Of a DNA stretch of 57,199 nt, positions 1-8,171 are shown one piece after another. The position numbers were made by a program, and so were the translations under genes. This DNA is from an uncultured Eubacteriales bacterium (GTDB lineage Bacteria > Bacillota > Clostridia > Lachnospirales > Lachnospiraceae). The stretch covers positions 1 through 57,199 of the forward strand of contig ONBN01000010.1 in NCBI GenBank assembly GCA_900316115.1. The letters are read 5' to 3'. The notes under the pieces are model-generated. The model was not told the DNA's origin. It saw only the letters and a list, made by a program, of their open reading frames with translations, and made no database searches. Positions within the stretch are counted from its first letter, which is position 1, and each line of letters begins with the position of its first letter.

Positions 1-279
1 ATTGACAAGATCATGGCCAAATCCAAGAGAAAAAGAGTTAAAAATCTGGATATTAAGAATGCAGATCTGGTAGCTCCCCTTACCTCCCACAGGATGGATT
101 ATTACAACAATAACCAGAAGATGAAGGTGTACGATTTTTCTTCTGGAAATGCAGAGCACAAGCGTTTTGCCATGATCATCAGGGACAATGGAGAGTCCTG
201 TAAAGTGATTCTTGAGCCGGATGATGTGATGATCCAGGCTATCCGCAGCAGTGCGCCAAGCAAGGTGTTTTTAGACTAA
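1..279 (+). CDS. 3' end of an unrecognised gene (partial)
   Basis: The frame is open from the window edge to a TAA at 277-279. The first ATG (position 13) has no Shine-Dalgarno sequence in the 12 bases before it, so the visible 92 codons are more likely the tail of a longer protein than a complete 88-residue one. The N-terminal part is lysine/arginine-rich (KSKRKRVK) and the remainder is mixed, ending SKVFLD. I do not recognise a family. It precedes guaB, which has its own promoter, so no functional link is implied. Confidence 0.5.
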   Translation: MDKIMAKSKRKRVKNLDIKNADLVAPLTSHRMDYYNNNQKMKVYDFSSGNAEHKRFAMIIRDNGESCKVILEPDDVMIQAIRSSAPSKVFLD

Positions 280-307
280 CTGAGGCTGTCAGCAGACTAA
301 CTCAGTA

Positions 308-336
308 TTGACACTGATAATTTTTTTTGCTAAACT
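308..336 (+). promoter_or_regulatory. Promoter of guaB
   Basis: TTGACA at 308-313 and TAAACT at 331-336 are separated by 17 bases. The leader to the guaB start is about 50 bases, and a strong ribosome site (GGGAGG) lies just before the ATG. No riboswitch or obvious operator is visible in this short leader. Confidence 0.7.
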
Positions 337-352
337 ATGGAACAATACATAA

Positions 353-1849
<1,497 letters not shown>

Positions 1850-1851
1850 AT

Positions 1852-2628
1852 ATGACAGATAAATCTCCCAAGCCGTCTTTTCCAAGGCGGCCTGATTTAC
1901 ATAAAGAGAAAAGAACAATACCTGGAAAAAGGCAGCGGATACGGCAGCGCAACCGGCGCCTGATCCTGGCTTGTGGTCTTTTGGTGCTGATCATTGTCTG
2001 CATAATCCTTCTGATCGGCAGGAAGCATGCTGCAGATCAGGCAGAGGAAACAGCCAGCCAGAGTGTATCCGGGGAAGAGACTTCTTCAGACGGTCCACAG
2101 CAGTGGCAGGAGCAGGGAGCACCGTATATTGATGTACAGCTGCTTACACCGAATGAATATTCCAGGCCACAGCTGCCCATTACCCAGGTAAATTATATAG
2201 CCATTCATTATACTGCCAATCCAGGCGCCTCAGCACAGGCCAACAGGGACTATTTTGAGAACCTGTCCTGGACTCATGAGACGAAGGTGAGCAGCCATTT
2301 TGTGGTTGGACTTGAAGGAGAGGTGATCCAGTGTATTCCCTCTTCTGAGATGTCCTATGCCACAAATTCCAGAAATGTGGATACTTTATCCATAGAGTGC
2401 TGTCATCCGGACGAATCCGGGAAGTTTAATGATGCCACCTATGAATCTGTGGTGAAGCTGGCTGCCTGGCTTTGTGTGCGTTTCGGCCTGGATCAGGAGG
2501 CAGTGATCCGGCATTATGATGTGACAGGGAAAGAATGTCCCAAGTATTATGTGGATTATCCTCAGGCCTGGGAGCAGATGAAGGCGGATATACAGGCTCG
2601 TATCCAGGAGGATGAAGCATTGCAGTAG
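1852..2628 (+). CDS. Membrane-anchored N-acetylmuramoyl-L-alanine amidase (Amidase_2)
   Basis: Predicted to cut the amide between MurNAc and L-Ala of peptidoglycan at the outer face of the membrane. Residues 1-35 are very basic, followed by one membrane segment (about 37-58) and a Ser/Glu-rich linker. The amidase_2 domain spans about 95-250: zinc-ligand motifs IHYTANPG and RHYDVTGKECP are visible, with HFVVGLEGEVIQCIP between them. The start lies two bases after the guaB stop and lacks its own clear ribosome site, which suggests coupling to guaB. No SH3 or LysM binding module is present, so specificity cannot be stated. Confidence 0.88.
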   Translation: MTDKSPKPSFPRRPDLHKEKRTIPGKRQRIRQRNRRLILACGLLVLIIVCIILLIGRKHAADQAEETASQSVSGEETSSDGPQQWQEQGAPYIDVQLLTPNEYSRPQLPITQVNYIAIHYTANPGASAQANRDYFENLSWTHETKVSSHFVVGLEGEVIQCIPSSEMSYATNSRNVDTLSIECCHPDESGKFNDATYESVVKLAAWLCVRFGLDQEAVIRHYDVTGKECPKYYVDYPQAWEQMKADIQARIQEDEALQ

Positions 2629-2728
2629 GGTGTAGTGTGGATGATATATTAATTTGCCAATGTTTATTGTACTGTATCGAAAATATTTTAGGGGCTTGAA
2701 AATCGGGGAGATCTATTGTATAGTAAAA

Positions 2729-2834
2729 AAGAGCTGCACAACTGGCGGATCGTAGGGAGAACCTACAGGGAGTGCAGTATATGAAAATGTCGACCGCCTG
2801 GGCAGCCTGGTAAGAGGGCTTCCCAGGTTTTTTT
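2729..2834 (+). promoter_or_regulatory. ZTP (pfl) riboswitch with overlapping intrinsic terminator
   Basis: The hallmark pfl/ZTP 3' element CCGCCTGGGCA lies at 2794-2804. Upstream, CTGCAC (2733-2738) pairs with GTGCAG (2772-2777), GTAGG/CCTAC forms an inner hairpin, and GGCGG (2744-2748) can form the pseudoknot with CCGCC (2794-2798). The terminator CCTGGG (2797-2802)...CCCAGG (2822-2827), extended inside by AGCC/GGCT and followed by seven T, reuses bases of the conserved 3' element, so aptamer and terminator are mutually exclusive. Binding of ZTP/ZMP, which signals 10-formyl-THF shortage, should permit read-through into the two final purine genes. Confidence 0.93.
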
Positions 2835-2876
2835 GTACAAAAAAAGAGAAAAAGGCAAAGAAAAGGAGCAAAGGTT

Positions 2877-3590
2877 ATGGAAATGTTGTCACTGGAAAAA
2901 GAACTGAAAGAGAATTCTTACCCTGGCAGAGGGATCGTGATCGGACGGTCTGCAGATGGAACAAAGGCTGTAACAGCATATTTTATCATGGGCAGAAGTG
3001 AAAACAGCAGAAACCGTATTTTTGTAGAAGATGGAGAAGGGATCCGCACACAGGCCTTTGATCCTTCCAAACTGGTAGATCCAAGCCTGATCATTTATGC
3101 TCCGGTACGTGTCCTGGGCAACAAGACCATTGTTACAAATGGAGATCAGACAGATACTATTTATGAGGGAATGGATCATCAGCTCACATTTGAGCAGTCC
3201 CTTCGCAGCAGGGAATTTGAGCCGGACGGACCGAACTACACACCACGTATTTCCGGTATCATGCATGTGGAAAACGGCTCCTACAGCTATGCAATGTCTA
3301 TCCTGAAAAGCAATAACGGGGATCCATCCTCCTGTAACCGGTATACCTTTGCGTACTCAAATGCAAAAGCCGGGGAAGGACATTTTATCCACACATACAA
3401 ATGCGACGGAAATCCACTTCCAAGCTTTGAAGGCGAGCCTAAGCTGGTAGCCATTCCGGATGATATGGATGCATTTACAGATATGCTGTGGAACAGCCTG
3501 AATCCTGACAACAAAGTATCTCTGTTTGTAAGATATATTGATATTGCAACAGGCAGCTATGTATCAAAGATCGTGAATAAGAATCAGTAA
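2877..3590 (+). CDS. IMP cyclohydrolase, PurO-type
   Basis: Predicted to close the ring of FAICAR to IMP, the last step of de novo purine synthesis. The 237-residue protein resembles the stand-alone PurO/IMP_cyclohyd family rather than the MGS-like cyclohydrolase domain of bifunctional PurH: it begins with the YPGRGIVIG type of motif and contains TAYFIMGRSENSRNR, typical of this N-terminal-nucleophile-like fold. GGAG at 2865-2868 sits eight bases before the ATG. It is the first gene under the ZTP riboswitch and is followed 19 bases later by the gene that supplies FAICAR. The substrate is inferred from family and context. Confidence 0.88.
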   Translation: MEMLSLEKELKENSYPGRGIVIGRSADGTKAVTAYFIMGRSENSRNRIFVEDGEGIRTQAFDPSKLVDPSLIIYAPVRVLGNKTIVTNGDQTDTIYEGMDHQLTFEQSLRSREFEPDGPNYTPRISGIMHVENGSYSYAMSILKSNNGDPSSCNRYTFAYSNAKAGEGHFIHTYKCDGNPLPSFEGEPKLVAIPDDMDAFTDMLWNSLNPDNKVSLFVRYIDIATGSYVSKIVNKNQ

Positions 3591-3609
3591 TCAGATGGAG
3601 GAGAAAGTC

Positions 3610-4794
3610 ATGAAAGAATTAGAATTAAAATATGGATGTAACCCAAATCAGAAGCCTTCCAGAATTTACATGGAGGATGGATCAGAACTTCCGATCAGGG
3701 TTCTTTCAGGAAAACCTGGATACATTAATTTCCTGGATGCATTTAACGGATGGCAGCTGGTACGTGACCTGAAGAAAGCTACTGGACTTCCGGCAGCAAC
3801 TTCTTTCAAGCATGTTTCACCTGCAGGTGCTTCCATCGGCCTTCCGCTGACAGAGACTCTTGCAAAGATCTACTGGGTAGACGATATGGACTGGAAGAAT
3901 TTTTCACCACTTGCATGCGCATATGCAAGAGCAAGAGGTGCAGACCGTATGTCATCCTTTGGAGATTTCATTTCCCTTTCTGATGTGTGTGATAAAGATA
4001 CAGCAATGCTGATCAAAAGAGAAGTATCTGATGGTGTGATCGCACCTGGATATACCCAGGAAGCACTGGATATCCTTCATCAGAAGAAAAAAGGCAATTA
4101 CAACGTGATCCAGATCGACCCGGATTTTGTGCCTGCACCCGTAGAGCATAAACAGGTATATGGTGTTACCTTTGAGCAGGGAAGACAGGAGCTTGCCATT
4201 GACGATCAGCTGATCTCCAATATTGTGACTGTTAATAAAGACCTTACAGAGGAAGCAAAAAGAGATATGAAAGTGGCATTGATCGTGCTGAAATATACTC
4301 AGTCCAATTCTGTATGCTATGTAAAAGACGGACAGGCCATCGGTGTTGGTGCAGGTCAGCAGTCTCGTGTACATTGTACAAGACTGGCAGGACAGAAGGC
4401 AGATAACTGGTTCCTTCGTCAGAGCCCTAAGGTACTGAATCTGCCTTTTAAAGAGGGGATTTCAAGAGCAGAACGTGACAATGCCATTGATGTTTATATT
4501 GGTGAGGAATATATGGATGTTCTGGCTGATGGTAAGTGGGAGAAAACCTTTGCACAGAAGCCTGTGGTCTTCACAGCCCAGGAGAAACGTGCATGGCTGG
4601 ATCAGATGACAGATGTAACACTTGGTTCTGATGCATTTTTCCCATTCAGCGATAATATTGAGCGTGCACATAAGAGCGGTGTGAAGTATATTGCACAGCC
4701 TGGCGGATCTGTAAGAGATGCAGATGTGATCGCTACCTGTGACAGCTATGGAATGGCTATGGCATTTACCGGAATCCGTCTGTTCCATCATTGA
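3610..4794 (+). CDS. AICAR formyltransferase (stand-alone PurH C-terminal domain)
   Basis: Transfers a formyl group from 10-formyl-THF to AICAR, giving FAICAR. The 394 residues cover only the AICARFT_IMPCHas transformylase domain; the catalytic Lys-His of this family is seen in SFKHVSPAGA. The ATG at 3595 is in frame, but its own bases (GGAGGA) form the ribosome site of the ATG at 3610, which is the better start. Together with the preceding cyclohydrolase it replaces bifunctional PurH. AICAR (ZMP) is both its substrate and the ligand class of the upstream riboswitch, so the circuit is a substrate-driven induction loop. Confidence 0.92.
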   Translation: MKELELKYGCNPNQKPSRIYMEDGSELPIRVLSGKPGYINFLDAFNGWQLVRDLKKATGLPAATSFKHVSPAGASIGLPLTETLAKIYWVDDMDWKNFSPLACAYARARGADRMSSFGDFISLSDVCDKDTAMLIKREVSDGVIAPGYTQEALDILHQKKKGNYNVIQIDPDFVPAPVEHKQVYGVTFEQGRQELAIDDQLISNIVTVNKDLTEEAKRDMKVALIVLKYTQSNSVCYVKDGQAIGVGAGQQSRVHCTRLAGQKADNWFLRQSPKVLNLPFKEGISRAERDNAIDVYIGEEYMDVLADGKWEKTFAQKPVVFTAQEKRAWLDQMTDVTLGSDAFFPFSDNIERAHKSGVKYIAQPGGSVRDADVIATCDSYGMAMAFTGIRLFHH

Positions 4795-4824
4795 TCCGTT
4801 TGGAAAATATATAGTGTAAATAAA

Positions 4825-4856
4825 ATGGTGCTGTCGCCTGCCTGCGACAGTACCAT
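4825..4856 (+). other. Stem-loop after the formyltransferase gene
   Basis: ATGGTGCTGTCGC at 4825-4837 and GCGACAGTACCAT at 4844-4856 form a 13-bp stem with one mismatch and a six-base loop. It is followed by A, not T, so on its own it is more likely an mRNA 3'-end stabiliser than a terminator. The true terminator follows within 10 bases. Confidence 0.6.
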
Positions 4857-4863
4857 GCATGAA

Positions 4864-4911
4864 AAAAACAGCAGAATTTATTTGTAGTGTACAAGTAGTT
4901 CTGCTGTTTTT
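4864..4911 (+). terminator. Bidirectional intrinsic terminator
   Basis: AAAAACAGCAGAA (4864-4876) pairs with TTCTGCTGTTTTT (4899-4911). The A-run and T-run on opposite sides allow it to end transcripts arriving from the purine genes on the plus strand and from the tRNA-Gly side on the minus strand. Confidence 0.82.
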
Positions 4912-4972
4912 CTATTATATAGTGTTGTAGAAGAGGGCGTTCTGACACTTGTTTTGGGGATTTACATATAAT

Positions 4973-5000
4973 AAAAAATCCCGGAAGAAAATCTTCCGGG
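4973..5000 (-). terminator. Terminator of tRNA-Gly
   Basis: On the minus strand CCCGGAAGA, a three-base loop and TCTTCCGGG form a nine-bp GC-rich stem followed by ATTTTTT. It begins seven bases beyond the tRNA-Gly 3' end. Confidence 0.88.
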
Positions 5001-5006
5001 ATAAAG

Positions 5007-5079
5007 AGCGATAGACGGGGCTCGAACCCGCGGTCTCGACCTTGGCAAGGTCGCGCGTTACCAACTACGCCACTATCGC
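5007..5079 (-). tRNA. tRNA-Gly (anticodon GCC)
   Basis: The minus strand folds as a cloverleaf. Acceptor arms GCGATAG and CTATCGC pair perfectly, the anticodon arm is CGACC-TTGCCAA-GGTCG with anticodon GCC, and the T arm carries GGTTCGAGCC. The discriminator is T at 5007 and CCA is not encoded. It is a single-gene unit with its own promoter and terminator. Confidence 0.97.
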
Positions 5080-5111
5080 ATTTGTTCTTGTCTGTCTCAA
5101 GGACAAGATAT

Positions 5112-5140
5112 ATATTACAACATAAAAATAGATTTGTCAA
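5112..5140 (-). promoter_or_regulatory. Promoter of tRNA-Gly
   Basis: On the minus strand TTGACA (5140-5135) and TAATAT (5117-5112) are spaced by 17 bases, about 33 bases ahead of the mature 5' end. Confidence 0.75.
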
Positions 5141-5195
5141 ATGTTTTTTTAAAAAATCATATTTATTTTATTTTCTAAAAAACTCAAAAAAGTTG

Positions 5196-5225
5196 TTGAC
5201 AAAGCAGTGGATATGATAGTATAAT
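5196..5225 (+). promoter_or_regulatory. Promoter of the tRNA-Val/tRNA-Met unit
   Basis: TTGACA at 5196-5201 and TATAAT at 5220-5225 are both consensus, with an 18-base spacer. The tRNA-Val gene begins 51 bases downstream. Confidence 0.82.
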
Positions 5226-5276
5226 AGCAAAGCAAGTTGTGACAGAGATAAATATTTCATCACAGTTTGTAACCAT

Positions 5277-5349
5277 GGGGTCTTAGCTCAGCTGGGAGAG
5301 CATCTGCCTTACAAGCAGAGGGTCATAGGTTCGAGCCCTATAGGCCCCA
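5277..5349 (+). tRNA. tRNA-Val (anticodon TAC)
   Basis: Acceptor arms GGGGTCT and AGGCCCC pair with one G-T, the D arm carries AGCTCAGCTGGGAGAGC, the anticodon stem-loop CTGCC-TTACAAG... places TAC in the loop, and the T arm contains GGTTCGAGCC. The discriminator is A and CCA is not encoded. Confidence 0.96.
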
Positions 5350-5368
5350 TACTTATGAATATTTATAT

Positions 5369-5442
5369 GGCGAGATAGCTCAGTTGGCTAGAGCACACGG
5401 TTCATACCCGTGGTGTCGAGGGTTCAAATCCCCCTCTCGCTA
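5369..5442 (+). tRNA. tRNA-Met (anticodon CAT, elongator type)
   Basis: Acceptor arms GGCGAGA and TCTCGCT pair (first pair G-T), the anticodon stem CACGG/CCGTG encloses the loop TTCATAC with anticodon CAT, and the T arm contains GGTTCAAATCC. The 5' base is paired and the anticodon stem lacks the three consecutive G-C pairs of initiator tRNA, so it is the elongator form or an Ile2 precursor read as CAT. It lies 19 bases after tRNA-Val in the same transcript. Confidence 0.93.
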
Positions 5443-5455
5443 CTATACAGAAGCG

Positions 5456-5485
5456 CTGCAGATCATTTGTCTGCAGTATTTTTTT
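5456..5485 (+). terminator. Terminator of the tRNA-Val/tRNA-Met unit
   Basis: CTGCAGA (5456-5462) and TCTGCAG (5470-5476) form the stem, followed by TATTTTTTT to 5485. Confidence 0.85.
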
Positions 5486-5499
5486 GCGGAAAATTATTT

Positions 5500-5557
5500 T
5501 ATGTACTAGGAAATTCCGTTGGAATCTCCTGGTACATAAATAAGCCCTACCGGGCAG
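5500..5557. repeat. Long-hairpin repeat, copy 1
   Basis: Bases from TATGTACTAGGAAA through TACATA form a roughly 39-base near-palindrome with a GTT-type loop, followed by a small GCCC/GGGC hairpin (5543-5555). Nearly the same 58-base sequence occurs at 8047-8103 in the same orientation. Both copies lie just beyond the 3' end of a minus-strand gene. No transposase or target duplication is visible, so it may be a REP/MITE-like element or a shared 3' end structure. Confidence 0.8.
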
Positions 5558-5565
5558 GATCCTTT

Positions 5566-6690
5566 TTAAACATCAGGAAAGTTCTTTACAAACTGATCAA
5601 TATAATAAATGGCAGCACCTACAGCTGAAGCCTCTGTGCGATAATGGCAGGCACGGATAAAGCTGCCGTCCTTTTCAAAAGGATTCAGCTTCATGGCTTT
5701 TTTACGGAAAAGATCCAGATAATCCCCCATATAAGCGCCTACATTACCGCCAAGGATAATATCACAGTCAAAACACATCCTAAGATTATTGACAGCGATG
5801 GCCAGATAATCCAGATAGCTGTCAAACACATTTCTGATTCCCTGATTTTCCCCTGATTTCAAAATATCAAAAAATTCTTTTAAATTTCCATCTGTAAAAT
5901 CTGTAAGGGCATTTGCTGTACAGTAAGCGTCCAGACAGCCATAACTGCCACAGTAGCACTTTTTGCCATGGGGGATAATGGACATATGGCCAAATTCACA
6001 TCCACGGTTATGATCTCCTGTGTATAATGTCCTTCCGTTCATATAAGCACCGCCTACGCTGCTGGAAAGGGAAAGGTAGATCAGGGAACTGGTATAATGC
6101 CCACGCCAGCTTTCCGCAAGTCCTGCAGAATTAGAGTCATTGAAAAAAAGGAAGGGCTCATGGATGTAGCTGGATAAAATATTGTAAATATTAAAAGGGA
6201 GAGGGATCACAGTAGCATAGTTGATTGTCTTGTGGTCATCCCCCAAAAGTACAGGTACCGAGATCCCAGTGCCAAGAAGACAGGAGCGGTCAGGAAGATT
6301 TCTGGCGATCATATCTTCATATTCTCTGGTGAGCGTGGAAAAATACTGTTCATTCGCTTCAAAAGGAATGCGGAGCCGTCTGGCGTCCAGGATGTTCAGC
6401 CCAAGATCTACCAGAACAATAGAAAGATGATTCCTTGTAATATCGATCCCGGCTGCGTATCTGGCCTGGGGAACGTATTCGTAGATGGTTGCCTTTCTTC
6501 CACCTGTAGATTGGGATTCCCCTGCGCTTTGTACAAGGCCTGCACTGCACAGGCTGTTCAGACAACGGGTAGTGGTGGGGAGACTGATCCCAAGAGTCTG
6601 GGAAATATCCTGCCTGGAACTGGATTCTCCATAATATAATAACCGGTAAATGTCCCCTGAGGTTTTTGATTTTGACAGATATTCGTCCAT
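5566..6690 (-). CDS. ROK-family transcriptional repressor
   Basis: Predicted DNA-binding sugar-responsive regulator. With the start at 6690 (374 residues), a winged HTH occupies about 10-65 (SRQDISQTLGISLPTTTRCL) and a ROK/ASKHA sugar-binding fold follows, with the zinc motif GHMSIIPHGKKCYCGSYGC and a DSNSAGLAE active-site-like segment. The frame stays open to an ATG at 6768, but that one lacks a ribosome site while AAAAGGAG sits eight bases before 6690. It is divergent from the polyol-type dehydrogenase, and the 200-base gap between them is AT-rich with repeated AACTTAAATAAAA words, so it probably controls that gene. The effector is unknown. Confidence 0.88.
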   Translation of the reverse strand: MDEYLSKSKTSGDIYRLLYYGESSSRQDISQTLGISLPTTTRCLNSLCSAGLVQSAGESQSTGGRKATIYEYVPQARYAAGIDITRNHLSIVLVDLGLNILDARRLRIPFEANEQYFSTLTREYEDMIARNLPDRSCLLGTGISVPVLLGDDHKTINYATVIPLPFNIYNILSSYIHEPFLFFNDSNSAGLAESWRGHYTSSLIYLSLSSSVGGAYMNGRTLYTGDHNRGCEFGHMSIIPHGKKCYCGSYGCLDAYCTANALTDFTDGNLKEFFDILKSGENQGIRNVFDSYLDYLAIAVNNLRMCFDCDIILGGNVGAYMGDYLDLFRKKAMKLNPFEKDGSFIRACHYRTEASAVGAAIYYIDQFVKNFPDV

Positions 6691-6794
6691 AGAACTGCTC
6701 CTTTTCAAAAACAGATCGTGTATCCGTTGCTGTGCAGACAGGATCAGATCTTTCAACACTGTCATCATTATATCATTAAAAAAACTTAAAATCC

Positions 6795-6907
6795 AGAACT
6801 TAAATAAAAACTTTTGTTAAAATAATTATATAAGTTTATAAAATATTTTAGAAAACATCGGGGATAAAAAGAAAAATTGATAAATATAGAAAAACTTAAA
6901 TAAAACT
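6795..6907. promoter_or_regulatory. Repeated AACTTAAATAAAA words, candidate ROK operators
   Basis: GAACTTAAATAAAAACT at 6796-6812 is repeated as AAACTTAAATAAAACT at 6892-6907, and a partial copy (AAAACTTAAA) lies at 6781-6790 next to the regulator start. The pair sits in the divergent region between the ROK gene and the dehydrogenase, with the last copy directly before the dehydrogenase promoter. Binding is an inference. Confidence 0.4.
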
Positions 6908-6908
6908 A

Positions 6909-6937
6909 TCGACATAAGTGTTAGGAGATACTATACT
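6909..6937 (+). promoter_or_regulatory. Promoter of the dehydrogenase pseudogene
   Basis: TCGACA at 6909-6914 and TATACT at 6932-6937 are spaced by 17 bases. A strong AAGGGGG ribosome site follows before the ATG at 6968. Confidence 0.65.
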
Positions 6938-6967
6938 CTTATCAGAAAACAAAAGGGGGTTTTACAT

Positions 6968-7971
6968 ATGAGTCACGTAAAAATGATGCAGAAAGGTGCT
7001 TTTATGAGAGGCACAGACAAGATGATCGTAAAGGAGATTCCAGTACCTGAGATCGGAGATAAAGAAGTTCTTGTATCACTGGAGTATGTGGGAATCTGTG
7101 GATCTGATGTACATTATTATCACAATGGATGCTGCGGAGCTTACAAGGTAGATCTTACCCAGGATTACATGCTTGGACATGAGTGTGCAGGAACTATTGC
7201 AAAAGTAGGTAAGGATGTTACCAGTCTGAAGGTAGGAGACAGGGTAGCATTGGAGCCGGGTATCACCTGTGGGAAATGCGAATTCTGCAAATCCGGTCAT
7301 TACAACTTATGTCCGGATGTTGTTTTCCTTGCAACACCGCCGGTACAGGGATGTAACGAAGAATATATTGCATTTCCTGAGGATATGTGCTTTAAGCTTC
7401 CTGACAATGTTTCTACAAAGGAAGGTGCACTGATCGAGCCATTATCTGTAGGATTTTATGCGGCAGAGCAGGGTGCAGTAGGCACAGGAGATACAGTAGT
7501 GATCCTGGGATCCGGATGCATCGGACTTGTAACACTGCTTGCATGTAAGGCACATGGCGCTGGTAAGATCATTGTTGCAGACCTGGTACAGGCCCGTCTG
7601 GATAAGGCTTTAGAGCTTGGTGCTACTGCAGTGATTAACAGTGGCAATTTGAGACTGCAGGTTCACCAGTGACTATCGCACAGACACCATTTATTGTGAG
7701 AAGAGGCGGTACCATTACACTTGTAGGTATTTCCGCACAGGAAGAGATCAACTTTAATTTTGCACAGATCATGGATAAGGAGGCTACCATCAAGTCTGTA
7801 TTCCGTTATAAGAATATTTATCCCAAGGCAATTGCAGCTGTGTCCAGCGGTGCGATCAATGTTAAGAATATCGTTACCCATGAGTTTGATCTGGAGCATA
7901 TCCAGGATGCTTATGATGAGGCTGTAAATAACAAGACAGATCTTGTAAAAGCAGTTGTAAAAGTTAAATAA
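6968..7971 (+). pseudogene. Zinc-dependent polyol (sorbitol/xylitol-type) dehydrogenase, broken by deletion
   Basis: The first frame (6968-7672) encodes the medium-chain dehydrogenase N-terminus: catalytic zinc motifs CGSDVHYYHNG and GHECAG, structural zinc cysteines CGKCEFCKSGHYNLC, and the nucleotide motif GSGCIGL. Homology stops after INS (Ser225). Family homology resumes one frame over with FETAGSP at 7648 and runs to 7971 (TIAQTPFIVRRGGTI...). About 20 residues normally lie between these two points, so an out-of-frame deletion of roughly 60 bases removed the middle of the Rossmann domain. The first frame ends at TGA 7670-7672. An active enzyme is unlikely. Its regulator and promoter look intact. 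Confidence 0.88.
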
Positions 7972-7986
7972 TCACAGATTCAAAAT

Positions 7987-8047
7987 AAAAAACTGTCCGG
8001 TTCTGTCTGCAGAAACCATATCCTGCAGATAAATCGGACAGTTTTTT
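7987..8047 (+). terminator. Strong intrinsic terminator
   Basis: AAAAAACTGTCCG (7987-7999) pairs with CGGACAGTTTTTT (8035-8047), with an inner TCTGCAG/CTGCAGA pairing. The A-run and T-run make it usable in both directions, ending the dehydrogenase transcript and the DUF5722 transcript coming from the right. Confidence 0.88.
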
Positions 8048-8103
8048 ATGTACTAGGAAAATCCGTTGGAATCTCCTAGTACATAAAAAGCCCTATCGGG
8101 CAG
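8047..8103. repeat. Long-hairpin repeat, copy 2
   Basis: TATGTACTAGGA (8047-8058) pairs perfectly with TCCTAGTACATA (8074-8085), with further inner pairs around a short loop, followed by GCCCTATCGGGC. The sequence matches the copy at 5500-5557 almost base for base, including the loop and the small second hairpin. Here the stem is perfect, whereas copy 1 has one mismatch (CCTGG for CCTAG). Confidence 0.82.
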
Positions 8104-8110
8104 AATTGCA

Positions 8111-8153
8111 CTGCGGCGGAAAAGTAGATGTCGCTCAGGGCGACCCGCCGCAG
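8111..8153. other. GC-rich nested stem-loop
   Basis: CTGCGGCGG (8111-8119) pairs with CCGCCGCAG (8145-8153), and inside it GTCGC (8130-8134) pairs with GCGAC (8140-8144). The segment lies between repeat copy 2 and the stop of the DUF5722 gene, is richer in GC than its surroundings and has no counterpart next to copy 1, so it looks inserted. Confidence 0.6.
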
Positions 8154-8171
8154 GCGAAGAATCCTGCCTGA

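Noticed and set aside
5410-5628. A 72-residue plus-strand frame
   Set aside because: It begins inside tRNA-Met and crosses its terminator and repeat copy 1.
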